Below, one piece after another: positions 24,192 through 32,680 of a stretch of DNA of 45,425 bases (position 1 is the first letter of the stretch; the number at the start of each line of letters is the position of its first letter). The DNA comes from a methanogenic archaeon (GTDB lineage: Archaea > Thermoplasmatota > Thermoplasmata > Methanomassiliicoccales > Methanomethylophilaceae), in the NCBI GenBank assembly GCA_902763685.1, contig CACWTF010000018.1:1-45425 (forward strand), read 5' to 3'. The notes under the pieces are model-generated. The model did no database searches and was not told the origin of the DNA. It saw nothing but the letters and a program-made list of their open reading frames with translations. A program made the position numbers and the translations under genes.

Positions 24192-24334
24192 AGCCTAAGA
24201 AACAGTTCGGAAGGCAGGTCGGATGCGACCGCTGCGGCCGCAGGCGCGGTATTATTAGGAAGTACGGAATGCACCTTTGCCGTCAGTGCTTCAGGGACAT
24301 GGCGCCGGAGCTCGGATTCAAGAAATATTCGTGA
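24188..24334 (+). CDS. rps14: Ribosomal protein uS14, zinc-binding type
   Basis: A 48-residue uS14 that is easy to miss because it is short and starts with GTG. The GTG overlaps the uL5 stop as GTGA, with GAGGTGG ~8-13 nt upstream. Zinc ligands are C13-x-x-C16 and C31-x-x-C34; the core reads [20 protein letters not shown] and continues [17 protein letters not shown]. Its position between uL5 and uS8 is the conserved one. Slightly shorter than the usual 50-56 residues. Confidence 0.95.
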   Translation: MKPKKQFGRQVGCDRCGRRRGIIRKYGMHLCRQCFRDMAPELGFKKYS

Positions 24335-24345
24335 GGTGAACAGAA

Positions 24346-24735
24346 ATGCAGTGCGATCCATTGAATGATGCAATGTGCGTGATCAAGAACGCTTCCCTCA
24401 ACGGAAAAGCGGAATGCGAAATCGCGCCTTCGTCCAAACTTATCGGCCGTGTGCTCAAGGTCATGCAGGATTACGGATACATCAACCAGTTCGAGTACGT
24501 CGAGGACGGAAAGGCCGGTAAGTTCCGTGTCCTTCTCAAAGGAGCAATCAACGACTGCGGCGTTATCAAGCCCAGGTACTCCGTGAAAGTCACCGACATC
24601 GAGAAATACGAAGCAAGGTACCTCCCTGCCCAGGATTTCGGTGTCCTTATTTTCACCACCACCAGCGGCGTCGTCGCACAGGCCCGTGCCAAAGAACTCG
24701 GCATCGGCGGAAAACTACTTGCCTACGTGTACTGA
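24346..24735 (+). CDS. rps8: Ribosomal protein uS8
   Basis: A 129-residue uS8, an early binder of 16S rRNA helix 21. Starts CDPLNDAMCVIKNA and ends with the TTSGVVAQARAKELGIGGKL block. GTGAGGTGAACAGAA before the ATG. Confidence 0.96.
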   Translation: MQCDPLNDAMCVIKNASLNGKAECEIAPSSKLIGRVLKVMQDYGYINQFEYVEDGKAGKFRVLLKGAINDCGVIKPRYSVKVTDIEKYEARYLPAQDFGVLIFTTTSGVVAQARAKELGIGGKLLAYVY

Positions 24736-24745
24736 GGAATGAACA

Positions 24746-25303
24746 ATGACATTTGCAGGGATAATCGAAAGCCGCATCGCCATACCCGATGGGGTCACCG
24801 TCTCTATGGACGGGAACGCCTTGAAGGTCAAAGGACCTAAAGGCGAATTGAGCAGAACCTTCTCGCACCCCCGCGTGAATGTAGTCGTCGCTGACGGCGA
24901 GGTAGTCGTCAGCTGCGAGTACCCGAGAATCAAAGACAAAGCAATGGTCGGAACCTTCCACGCCCATGTGAGGAACATGATCCGTGGAGTGACCGAGGGT
25001 TACACCTACCAGCTGAAGATCGTCTTCAACCACTTCCCTATGAAGGTGGCTGTCAACAAGAACGAGAAGAGGCTCGAGGTCAACAACTACATGGGAGGCC
25101 ACGCCACCCGTTACGCAAACTTCGTCGGAAACGTCGAAGTCAAAGTTGCTGGATCCGACGTTACCGTGACCGGACTTAACATAGAGGAAGTCGGTCAGAC
25201 CGCCGCGAACATCGAGAGGTGTACCATGAGGGGCGGCTTCGATAAGAGGGTATTCGAGGATGGAATTTACATCGTCCACAAATCTCACAAGGTGAAAGAA
25301 TGA
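24746..25303 (+). CDS. rpl6: Ribosomal protein uL6
   Basis: A 185-residue uL6 with two duplicated alpha/beta domains: IPDGVTVSMDGNALKVKGPKGE in two blocks at the start, and VAGSDVTVTGLNIEEVGQTA in the second. Lies near the factor-binding site. Overlaps eL32 by ATGA. Confidence 0.96.
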   Translation: MTFAGIIESRIAIPDGVTVSMDGNALKVKGPKGELSRTFSHPRVNVVVADGEVVVSCEYPRIKDKAMVGTFHAHVRNMIRGVTEGYTYQLKIVFNHFPMKVAVNKNEKRLEVNNYMGGHATRYANFVGNVEVKVAGSDVTVTGLNIEEVGQTAANIERCTMRGGFDKRVFEDGIYIVHKSHKVKE

Positions 25304-25986
25304 GCGTTAAAGAGTTCATGGACCTTCCCGGGTTCAAAGAGGCAAACGTCGAGGAGCTCGAGTCCATCGGAATCACCACCGTTGAGCAGCTCAGGGACGC
25401 TGTAAAAGATGAGGCGAAGATCAAGGAGATCGTCAAGACGCTCTCCGGAGTCGGACCCAAGACCGTAGAACACTGGGCAGAAGCATTCGAGTCCAACGAG
25501 GCCGCAAAGCCCGCCAAGACCGATGCACCCAAGGCTGAGGTCGTCGAGGCATCCGCATACGTAGTGGAGCCCAAGGCAGAGCTCAGCGAAGAACAGATCG
25601 ATGCACTCGCCAAGAGGGCTGTCATCTCCGGCAACCGCCCCGCCTTCAAGAGGCAGGAGTGGTTCAGGTACCAGAAGCTCGGCGAGTCCTGGAGAAGGCC
25701 CAGGGGAATCCACTCCAAGATGAGGAGGGGAATGAAGAGGAGGCCCCCGATGGTCGAGATCGGATACAGGGGACCCGCACTCGTAAGGGACCTTCACCCT
25801 TCAGGATTCGAAGAGGTCCTCGTCTACAACGTCGAGGGACTCGAGAACATCGACCCCAAGACCCAGGCAGCCCGCATCGGCGGTACTGTCGGAGTCAAGA
25901 AGAGAATCACTATCGAAAACAGGGCAAAGGAACTCGGAATCCGTGTGCTGAACAAGATGCCCACCGAGATCAAGAGGAGGGCTTGA
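25300..25986 (+). CDS. rpl32e: Ribosomal protein eL32 with N-terminal helix-hairpin-helix extension
   Basis: A 228-residue protein. Residues ~105-228 are a normal eL32 (RPAFKRQEWFRYQKLG, WRRPRGIHSKMRRG, RGPALVRDLHPSG). Ahead of this is an extra domain: residues ~1-70 with two helix-hairpin-helix-like units (VEELESIGITTVEQL and LSGVGPKTVEHWAEAF), then an Ala/Lys/Pro-rich linker. Such HhH extensions occur on eL32 in some euryarchaea and may bind DNA or rRNA. ATG 25300 overlaps the uL6 stop, which supports the long form. Confidence 0.95.
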   Translation: MSVKEFMDLPGFKEANVEELESIGITTVEQLRDAVKDEAKIKEIVKTLSGVGPKTVEHWAEAFESNEAAKPAKTDAPKAEVVEASAYVVEPKAELSEEQIDALAKRAVISGNRPAFKRQEWFRYQKLGESWRRPRGIHSKMRRGMKRRPPMVEIGYRGPALVRDLHPSGFEEVLVYNVEGLENIDPKTQAARIGGTVGVKKRITIENRAKELGIRVLNKMPTEIKRRA

Positions 25987-25987
25987 A

Positions 25988-26449
25988 ATGGCCGACCTTA
26001 AGAACCAGAAACGTCTGGCAGCCGAGATCCTGAAGTGCGGTGAGAACAGGGTATGGATCGACCCCACCAAAGAGGATGAGGTCCAGGACTGCATCACCCG
26101 CGGAGACATCCGCAACGCCATTGAGTCCGGTCACATCAAGGCCAAACCCAAGGCAGGCACTTCCAAAGGTAGGATAAGATACATAGCCAAACAGAAAGCC
26201 AGCGGTAAGCGCAAGGGACCTGGAAGCAGGAAAGGAACAGCAAACGCACGCGTTCCCTCCAAGCGCGCATGGATCGCGACCATCAGGCCCATCCGCGACG
26301 AGCTCAAGCAGCTCCGCGAGTCCGGCAAGATCTCGCCCTCCGTGTACAGGCTGTACTACAGGAAAGCAAAGGGAGGAGTCTACACTTCCCGCCGCAACCT
26401 TAAGCAGCACATGGTAGCCGACGGCAACCTGAAAGAGGAGGAGATCTGA
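25988..26449 (+). CDS. rpl19e: Ribosomal protein eL19
   Basis: A 153-residue eL19 of archaeal/eukaryotic ribosomes. LKNQKRLAAEILKCGENRVWIDP (in two blocks) and GRIRYIAKQKASGKRKGPGS identify it. One base after the eL32 stop; its own stop overlaps uL18 (TGATG). Confidence 0.96.
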   Translation: MADLKNQKRLAAEILKCGENRVWIDPTKEDEVQDCITRGDIRNAIESGHIKAKPKAGTSKGRIRYIAKQKASGKRKGPGSRKGTANARVPSKRAWIATIRPIRDELKQLRESGKISPSVYRLYYRKAKGGVYTSRRNLKQHMVADGNLKEEEI

Positions 26450-26949
26450 TGGCTACAGGACCTAGATACAAAGTTGCGTTCCGCAGAAGAAGAGAAAGCC
26501 GTACTAACTACTACACCAGGAAGAAGCTCCTGGCCAGCCACGAGACCCGTGCCGTAGTTAGAAGGTCCAACAAGAACATCACCGTCCAGTTCGTGGACTT
26601 CACCATGACTGGCGATGTCATCGTAGCCGCAGCCGACACCAAGGAATTCAAGGCAATGGGCTGGGAGAACTCCTGTTCCTCCGTCCCCGCAGCCTACCTC
26701 GTCGGCTACGCAGCTGGCCTCAGGGCCAAGAAAGCCGACATCGAGTACGCAGTGCTCGATCTCGGAATGCAGAACCCCCAGCACGGCGGAGTCCTCTTCG
26801 CTGTCGCCAAGGGAATGATCGATGCCGGACTCGAAGTCCCCTGCAGCGAGGATGTACTCCCCGACGAGGACAGGCTTATGGGAAAGCACATCGACGACAA
26901 GATCGAAGCTGACGTAAACAGCATGAAAGAGAAACTGGAGGCTGAGTAA
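26449..26949 (+). CDS. rpl18: Ribosomal protein uL18
   Basis: A 166-residue uL18, the 5S rRNA partner of uL5. Starts GPRYKVAFRRRRESRTNYY. ATG overlaps the eL19 stop by one base with GAGGAG 6-11 nt upstream. Uses TAA as stop, unlike most neighbours. Confidence 0.96.
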   Translation: MATGPRYKVAFRRRRESRTNYYTRKKLLASHETRAVVRRSNKNITVQFVDFTMTGDVIVAAADTKEFKAMGWENSCSSVPAAYLVGYAAGLRAKKADIEYAVLDLGMQNPQHGGVLFAVAKGMIDAGLEVPCSEDVLPDEDRLMGKHIDDKIEADVNSMKEKLEAE

Positions 26950-26950
26950 A

Positions 26951-27631
26951 ATGGTTGACTGGGTACCCAAAACCAGGCTTGGACACATGGTCCTCAACGG
27001 AGAAGTCACCACGATGAGCGAAGCTCTGGCAACCAAACTGCCTCTGCGTGAGCCCGAGATCGTCGACATTCTCCTTCCTGACCTGCAGGACGAGGTCATC
27101 GACCTCAACATGGTTCAGAGGACCACCGACTCCGGAAGGAGGGTAAGGTTCGCCGTCACCTGCATCGTAGGAAACGGAGACGGATTCATCGGCGTAGGCC
27201 GTGCAAAAGGAAAGGAAGTCGGACCTTCCATCAAGAAGGCCATCGACAACGCAAAGCTCAACATCATCGAGATCAAGAGGGGCTGCGGTTCCTGGGAATG
27301 CGGTTGTGGATCCGTCCACTCCCTGCCTTTCGAGGTCGTCGGCCGTTCCGGATCCGTCACTGTCTACCTCCGTCCCGCACCCCGCGGTATCGGACTCGCA
27401 GTCGGTGATGTCGCCAAGAGCCTGCTGACCCTCGCAGGAATCCACGATTCCTGGGGATTCGCACGCGGTAACACCAAGACCAAGGTCAACTACTGTGTCG
27501 CAACCTTCGACGCACTCAAGCAGACCTCCGTCGTCAGGGTCACCGACGCTCAGGCAGAGAAGCTCAACATCGTCGCCGGACCTGTGGGACTCAAGACCGC
27601 AGAGACCGACACCGATTCCATGGAGGAGTGA
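26951..27631 (+). CDS. rps5: Ribosomal protein uS5
   Basis: A 226-residue archaeal uS5 with the S5 RNA-binding fold (RFAVTCIVGNGDGFIGVGRAKG in two blocks), the Cys-rich GCGSWECGCGS typical of archaea, and the C-terminal domain (GIGLAVGDVAKSLLTLAGI). Part of the mRNA helicase and decoding surface. Confidence 0.96.
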   Translation: MVDWVPKTRLGHMVLNGEVTTMSEALATKLPLREPEIVDILLPDLQDEVIDLNMVQRTTDSGRRVRFAVTCIVGNGDGFIGVGRAKGKEVGPSIKKAIDNAKLNIIEIKRGCGSWECGCGSVHSLPFEVVGRSGSVTVYLRPAPRGIGLAVGDVAKSLLTLAGIHDSWGFARGNTKTKVNYCVATFDALKQTSVVRVTDAQAEKLNIVAGPVGLKTAETDTDSMEE

Positions 27632-27633
27632 AG

Positions 27634-28101
27634 ATGGCAGCATACGTCGTCATCCGTGTACTCGGACAGGCTGATGTCAACTACAACATCCAGCACACCA
27701 TGCACCTCCTGGGACTCAACAGGGTCAACCACGCCACCGTGGTCCCTGTCAACGATGCATACAAAGGCATGCTTCAGGTTGTCAAGGACTACTGCACCTT
27801 CGGACTCATCGACGAGGAGACCCTCGCCGCCATGATCAAGGCCCGCGGAAAGGTCGTCGGAGACGCACCCGTCACCGACGAGTATGTCAAAGAGAAGACT
27901 GAGTTCGCCACCATCGACGACCTTGCCAAGGCAATCGTCGCCGGCGAATACAAGATCAAGGACGTTGAGGGCATGAAGCCCGTCTTCCGTCTCCACCCTC
28001 CCGTCAAGGGATACGAGGGAAACAAACACTCCTTCGTCACCGGCGGTGCGCTCGGAGACAGGAAAGAGAAGATCAACGACCTGGTTATGAGGATGCTCTG
28101 A
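27634..28101 (+). CDS. rpl30: Ribosomal protein uL30
   Basis: A 155-residue long-form uL30 (archaeal/eukaryotic L7-type). Starts AAYVVIRVLGQADVNYNIQ and contains HLLGLNRVNHATVV. ATG 27634 is used; GTG 27628 lies across the uS5 stop. GGAGTGAAG is the ribosome site. Confidence 0.96.
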   Translation: MAAYVVIRVLGQADVNYNIQHTMHLLGLNRVNHATVVPVNDAYKGMLQVVKDYCTFGLIDEETLAAMIKARGKVVGDAPVTDEYVKEKTEFATIDDLAKAIVAGEYKIKDVEGMKPVFRLHPPVKGYEGNKHSFVTGGALGDRKEKINDLVMRML

Positions 28102-28111
28102 GGTGACCTAA

Positions 28112-28534
28112 ATGCCTAGCAGAACTAAGAAATTCAGGGGATCCAGGACCCACGGACGCGGAAAGAAGTCCGGACGTGGAGCAGGTATCATCGGAGGCCG
28201 CGGAAACGCAGGTATCGGAAAGACCGGCAAGATCTGGATGCTGAAATATGACAGGAACCACTACGGACACTACGGCTTCAAGAGGCCCCAGTCCGTCGTG
28301 AAGGCCAACAGCACCATCAACGTGTCCGAGCTCGCCAAGAGCATGGACAGGTTCGTTGCCATGGGCTTCGCGAAACAGGACGGAGACAAATACTCCGTCA
28401 ACCTGACCGACGCCGGAATCGACAAGCTTCTCGGAAGCGGAAACGTTGACATCGCAATCGAGGTCACCGTTGCTGAGGCATCTGCCAAAGCCAAAGAGAA
28501 GATCGAGGCCGCCGGCGGTTCTGTCGTTGAGTGA
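28112..28534 (+). CDS. rpl15: Ribosomal protein uL15
   Basis: A 140-residue uL15. N-terminal Arg/Gly-rich tail (KFRGSRTHGRGKKSGRGAG) threads into 23S rRNA; C-terminal domain is short and acidic at the end. TGAGGTGACCTAA before the ATG. Followed by secY as in most prokaryotes. Confidence 0.96.
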   Translation: MPSRTKKFRGSRTHGRGKKSGRGAGIIGGRGNAGIGKTGKIWMLKYDRNHYGHYGFKRPQSVVKANSTINVSELAKSMDRFVAMGFAKQDGDKYSVNLTDAGIDKLLGSGNVDIAIEVTVAEASAKAKEKIEAAGGSVVE

Positions 28535-28554
28535 GTCCGTAAGGAGTAATTCAG

Positions 28555-30093
28555 ATGGATGATGCAAAACCGAGCCTGTTGTACAAGGTGAAACCCCTAG
28601 GCGACAGGCTCCCCGCAGTCAAGCGTCCTGAAGGGCACGTGCACTTCAGGACCAAGATCATGTGGGTCGCGGTCATCCTGGTCCTGTACTTCGTAATGTC
28701 GAACGTTTATATCTGGGGATTGGACCAGTCCGATTCCCTGGATATATTCGCCCAGTACAGGACCATCATGGCCGGGGCTTCCGGTACCATTCTGCAGCTG
28801 GGTATCGGACCGATTGTTACCGCTTCCATCATCATGCAGTTGTTCGTAGGTGCCAAGATCATCAAATTGGACCTGAGCAACAAGAAGGACAAGGCCTGCT
28901 ACCAGTCAGTGATGAAGGTACTGGTCCTTGTCATGATTTTCATCGAAGCTGTACCGCAGGTATTCGGATATCTCATCCCTTCCAGTGCGTTCACCTCTCA
29001 GTTCGGGGACGGAGGAGCGAAGCTCCTGATCATCCTCCAGCTGTTCATCGGTTCGTACCTGGTGTTCCTCTTCGACGAGGTCATCTCCAAATGGGGAATC
29101 GGAAGCGGAATATCCCTGTTCATTGCGGCGGGTGTGGCGCAGGCCGTGTTCACCGGAGCACTCAACTGGTACCCCGTGAGTTCGGCTGCGGATTACTCTC
29201 TGAGCAATCCCCCTGCGGGAACCATACCCAAGGCTATCTACATCCTGATGAACACCGACAGTGCCGACATGGCCTCCGGCGGTTACGAGATGATCCTCCT
29301 GGGTCAGCCCAATCCGCTCATCGCCCTGGTCGGAACGTTGGTGATCTTCCTGATCGTAGTATACCTCGAATCCAGCCGTATCGAGCTGCCTCTGGCACAT
29401 GGTAATGCCAGGGGTGCGAGGGGTAAGTACCCCATCAAGCTGATGTACGCAAGCAACATCCCCGTCATCCTGATGTCCGCCCTCCTGGCAAACATCAGCA
29501 TGGTATGTCTGCTGTTCTACACCAGCGACTTCCTGAGCTCGATACCCCTCCTCGGACACAACGACGCGCTCGGAGTCTACGAGACCGGCAGCACCACGGC
29601 TTCCGGAGGTCTCGCCTGGTTCCTTTCCACGCCGCAGGGTCTGACCGATTGGCTCATGCCGATGCTCAACCCCGACAGTTACGGAAACGGACACGGCGTG
29701 CTCGAGAATCTCTGCCACGTGATGATCTACATCACCGTCATGGTGATCGGTTCCATAATGTTCGCGAAGTTCTGGGTCGAGACCACCAACCTCGGTGCGG
29801 AATCCGTCGCCAACAACATCCAGAGGAGCGGAATGCAGATTCCCGGATTCAGGAGGGACCCCCGTATCATCAAGAGGGTCCTCGAGAGATACATCCCTAC
29901 CATCACCATACTGTCCGGTGCACTGATCGGTCTGCTGGCCGCGGTCGCCGATATGATCGGTACCACGGGTAACGCCACCGGTACCGGTCTGCTGCTGACA
30001 GTGGGTATCATCATACGCTTCTACGAGGCACTCGGAAAGGAGCAGATGATGGAGATGAACCCCATGATGAGGGGATTCTTCGGCGGTGAGTGA
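28555..30093 (+). CDS. secY: Protein translocase subunit SecY (Sec61 alpha)
   Basis: A 512-residue channel subunit with about ten membrane helices. The plug and lateral-gate region follow TM1 (GASGTILQLGIGPIVTASII). Cytosolic loops that dock the ribosome include the Arg-rich HGNARGARGKYPIKLMYASN in two blocks and RDPRIIKRVLERYIP near the C-terminus. Somewhat longer than many archaeal SecY because of long outside loops (~residues 200-230 and 320-365). The adenylate kinase gene that often follows archaeal secY is absent here. Confidence 0.96.
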   Translation: MDDAKPSLLYKVKPLGDRLPAVKRPEGHVHFRTKIMWVAVILVLYFVMSNVYIWGLDQSDSLDIFAQYRTIMAGASGTILQLGIGPIVTASIIMQLFVGAKIIKLDLSNKKDKACYQSVMKVLVLVMIFIEAVPQVFGYLIPSSAFTSQFGDGGAKLLIILQLFIGSYLVFLFDEVISKWGIGSGISLFIAAGVAQAVFTGALNWYPVSSAADYSLSNPPAGTIPKAIYILMNTDSADMASGGYEMILLGQPNPLIALVGTLVIFLIVVYLESSRIELPLAHGNARGARGKYPIKLMYASNIPVILMSALLANISMVCLLFYTSDFLSSIPLLGHNDALGVYETGSTTASGGLAWFLSTPQGLTDWLMPMLNPDSYGNGHGVLENLCHVMIYITVMVIGSIMFAKFWVETTNLGAESVANNIQRSGMQIPGFRRDPRIIKRVLERYIPTITILSGALIGLLAAVADMIGTTGNATGTGLLLTVGIIIRFYEALGKEQMMEMNPMMRGFFGGE

Positions 30094-30095
30094 AA

Positions 30096-30782
30096 ATGGC
30101 TAACCCAGGCAGTCCAGAACAAATGAGAGAGATGCAGGCACAGAACATGCAGCCCATGCCCATGAGCACCATGTTCGGTATGCTGGCGGTCCTTGTCATC
30201 ATGATGGTCGTCATGATGTTCAGGGAACCCATCGGCAGTGCCCTGAACGTGGTATTCTGCGTGGTCGACTTCGGCGGTGACTACCCCGTACTGACCCTCG
30301 TGATCGCAGGACTCATCATGATCACTCTCAGTACCCTCGTGAGGGGGCTCCTGTCCGACCCTGTCGAGCAGGCGAAGACCCAGCACATCCAGAGCGAGTT
30401 CAATGCGGAGATGCGCAAGGCACGTACCGAGAACAATCTCTTCAAGCTCAAGAAGCTTCAGGAGATCCAGCCCCAGATGATGCAGGCATCCATGGCACAG
30501 AGCACCAAGATGATGAAGCTCATGCCCGTGACTATGATCTTCGTCATCCCCATCTATGCATGGATCTGGTATTTCGTGTCCAACACGGTTCCCACCGAAC
30601 TCTTGGACATCTCGATGCCCTGGGGTACGACCAACCTCAACGATACCCTCCTGAACTTCATGCCCAACTGGATCGTGATCTACACCCTGATCAGCCTTCC
30701 TATCGGACAGATGGAGAACAAACTAATCAACTACTTCATGTTCAAGAAGCGTCTTGCTAAGATGGACGCAGGAGCAGCATGA
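30096..30782 (+). CDS. EMC3/DUF106-family membrane protein insertase (Oxa1 superfamily)
   Basis: A 228-residue integral membrane protein. Met-rich N-terminus, TM1 (~25-45), TM2 (~68-88), a cytosolic coiled-coil (~92-150, KARTENNLFKLKKLQEIQPQ), then TM3 (~152-170) and TM4 (~200-215). This layout is that of archaeal DUF106 proteins, related to Oxa1/YidC, EMC3 and TMCO1, which insert membrane proteins beside the ribosome. GGTGAG across the secY stop is the ribosome site; ATG 30096 is chosen over GTG 30090. Confidence 0.88.
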   Translation: MANPGSPEQMREMQAQNMQPMPMSTMFGMLAVLVIMMVVMMFREPIGSALNVVFCVVDFGGDYPVLTLVIAGLIMITLSTLVRGLLSDPVEQAKTQHIQSEFNAEMRKARTENNLFKLKKLQEIQPQMMQASMAQSTKMMKLMPVTMIFVIPIYAWIWYFVSNTVPTELLDISMPWGTTNLNDTLLNFMPNWIVIYTLISLPIGQMENKLINYFMFKKRLAKMDAGAA

Positions 30783-31306
30783 GGATTACCATCAGTGGTC
30801 CTCCCGGATCCGGGAAGACCACTGTCTGCGGCAAACTGTCCGAGGCCCTCGGTCTCAAGGCAGTCGTCTTCGGCCAGGTCTTCAGACAGTTGGCCGCAGA
30901 GAAGGGTCTCACATTGGTGGAGCTCGGGGCTCTCGCCGAGCAGGACCCTCAGATCGATGCGGACATCGACGCCAAGATCGTCGAGACCGCACGCAACAGC
31001 CCCGACATAATTCTCGAATCCCGCCTGTCGGCATATATGCTCACACGCAACGGGATTCCCGCACTGCGCGTCTACCTCGACGCCAGTCCCGAGGTCAGGT
31101 TCGCCCGTATCGGCATCCGCGAGGAGCAGGAGCTCAAGCATGCCGTCGAGGAGACCAACGCCCGCCAGGCCTCCGAGGCCAAACGTTACAAGATGTACTA
31201 CGACATCGATATCAACGACAGGAGCGTCTACGACCTCATCATCAACACTGACAATCTCACCCCCGACGAGGTCCTCCAGAGGATCCTCGATGCGGTAAAG
31301 GCATGA
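30779..31306 (+). CDS. cmk: Cytidylate kinase, archaeal type
   Basis: A 175-residue P-loop kinase (GPPGSGKTT, residues 7-15) that phosphorylates CMP and dCMP. The following FGQVFRQLA and the DGRL-like LESRLSAYM segment match archaeal CMP kinases of this operon position. Overlaps its neighbours by ATGA on both sides. An adenylate kinase is less likely because of length and context. Confidence 0.88.
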   Translation: MRITISGPPGSGKTTVCGKLSEALGLKAVVFGQVFRQLAAEKGLTLVELGALAEQDPQIDADIDAKIVETARNSPDIILESRLSAYMLTRNGIPALRVYLDASPEVRFARIGIREEQELKHAVEETNARQASEAKRYKMYYDIDINDRSVYDLIINTDNLTPDEVLQRILDAVKA

Positions 31307-32295
31307 ACATGTTGGTAAAGGACCCCAAAGCAGTACCGGACAAGTGGGGCAAACGCCCGTCGGACCGTACCGTAGGGGAACTTCTCGAAGGCGGGGTCAT
31401 CGCACTCGACAAACCGTCGGGCCCCACCTCCCATCAGGTCACCGCCTGGGCCAAGGCCGCCCTCCACGCCGACAGGATCGGACACGGAGGAACCCTGGAC
31501 CCGTACGTCAGCGGTATCCTTCCGATATGCACCGGCAAGGCCGTGCGTCTCACGGATATCGTCCTTTCCTCCGACAAGGAGTACATCTGCCTGATGAAGC
31601 TCCACGGGGATGTTCCCGTAGCCCGCATCCGCGAGGTCATGGGGAGGTTCCAGGGCAAGATATACCAGCTCCCGCCCGTGCGTTCAGCCGTCAAGAGGCA
31701 GCTCCGCATCAGGACGGTCAGGGAACTCGAGATCCTCGACATCCGCGGCAGGGACGTGCTCTTCCGCATCTCCTGCGATGCAGGTACCTACGCGAGGACC
31801 CTTTGCATCGACATCGGCGAGATGCTCCTCTGCGGGGCATCCATGACCGAGCTGAGGCGTTCCCGTTCCGGTAAGATGCTGGAAGCCGACGCTGCGACCC
31901 TGCAGGACCTGACCGATGCGTACATATTCTGGCAGCAGGAAGGCCGCGGGGAGTGGCTCAGGAGCCTCATCAAACCCATGGAGGTACTCGTGGACCCTCT
32001 GCCCAAGATCATCGTCAAGGCGACCGCCGTGGATGCGGTATGCCACGGTGCCGATCTCTCGGTGAAGGGCATACACATGCTCGACGAGGACATCAGGAAG
32101 AACGCCCTGGTGGCGATGATGACCGCCCGCGGGGAACTGATCGCGGTCGGCAAGATGATGATGTCCTCGGACAAGATCATGGCCACCGATGCCGGGGTGG
32201 CCGTCAAGACCTCCCGCGTGTTCATGGAGGAAGGCCACTATCCCAGGATGTGGAAGTACTCCACGGATATCGAGGAACTGCAGTCCCAGGACTGA
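31303..32295 (+). CDS. cbf5: tRNA/rRNA pseudouridine synthase Cbf5 (TruB family)
   Basis: A 330-residue catalytic subunit of H/ACA ribonucleoproteins, also able to make pseudouridine 55 in tRNA. Catalytic Asp is D66 in GHGGTLDPYVSG. KPSGPTSHQV (~38-46) and a C-terminal PUA domain (~245-320, PKIIVKATAVDAVCHGADL) are present. Normal length. Last gene of the ribosomal operon, coupled to cmk by ATGA. eL34 and eL14, often next to cmk and cbf5 in other archaea, are missing. Confidence 0.94.
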   Translation: MNMLVKDPKAVPDKWGKRPSDRTVGELLEGGVIALDKPSGPTSHQVTAWAKAALHADRIGHGGTLDPYVSGILPICTGKAVRLTDIVLSSDKEYICLMKLHGDVPVARIREVMGRFQGKIYQLPPVRSAVKRQLRIRTVRELEILDIRGRDVLFRISCDAGTYARTLCIDIGEMLLCGASMTELRRSRSGKMLEADAATLQDLTDAYIFWQQEGRGEWLRSLIKPMEVLVDPLPKIIVKATAVDAVCHGADLSVKGIHMLDEDIRKNALVAMMTARGELIAVGKMMMSSDKIMATDAGVAVKTSRVFMEEGHYPRMWKYSTDIEELQSQD

Positions 32296-32338
32296 GTGCG
32301 GGCATAGGTTTTTTAGTGTATTCGCCATCTACCAATCG

Positions 32339-32680
32339 ATGGGATTCTTTTCTAAAGAGGAGACTGTATTCGAGCAGGAGGGCATCCGCTTAGGCGAATT
32401 CGACCCTACCAACTCCACGGGATCATGCTATTTCCATATCCTGAAGTTCCCTTTCGATGTGAAGAAGAATCGTATGGTCCGCGTACATGTGGTATCGGAG
32501 AAGCCCATCGATGTCGCTCTCGCATCCCCCGAGGGGCTGGTGGGCGAGGTCGGAGGGGTAACGGAGACCACGATCGGGCCGTACAGCACTAAGAACTATC
32601 CCGACATGTGCGTCTTCCTGGGTATCACCCCGGGAGAGAAATCCACCGTATCGGTAAAGGCCTGGCTTGACAGTAAATGA
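32339..32680 (+). CDS. Small beta-rich protein, function unknown
   Basis: A 113-residue soluble protein with no Cys cluster or membrane segment. After a short MGFFSKEETVF start it shows repeated beta-strand-like segments (CYFHILKFPFDV, MVRVHVVSEKPIDVALASPEG, KSTVSVKAWLD) suggestive of a beta sandwich, perhaps GOLD- or C2-like; this is a weak impression. Starts right after the cbf5 operon with a T-rich promoter-like stretch at 32309-32318. It overlaps the next gene by ATGA, so the two probably work together. Longer in-frame starts lie inside cbf5 and are rejected. Confidence 0.65.
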   Translation: MGFFSKEETVFEQEGIRLGEFDPTNSTGSCYFHILKFPFDVKKNRMVRVHVVSEKPIDVALASPEGLVGEVGGVTETTIGPYSTKNYPDMCVFLGITPGEKSTVSVKAWLDSK

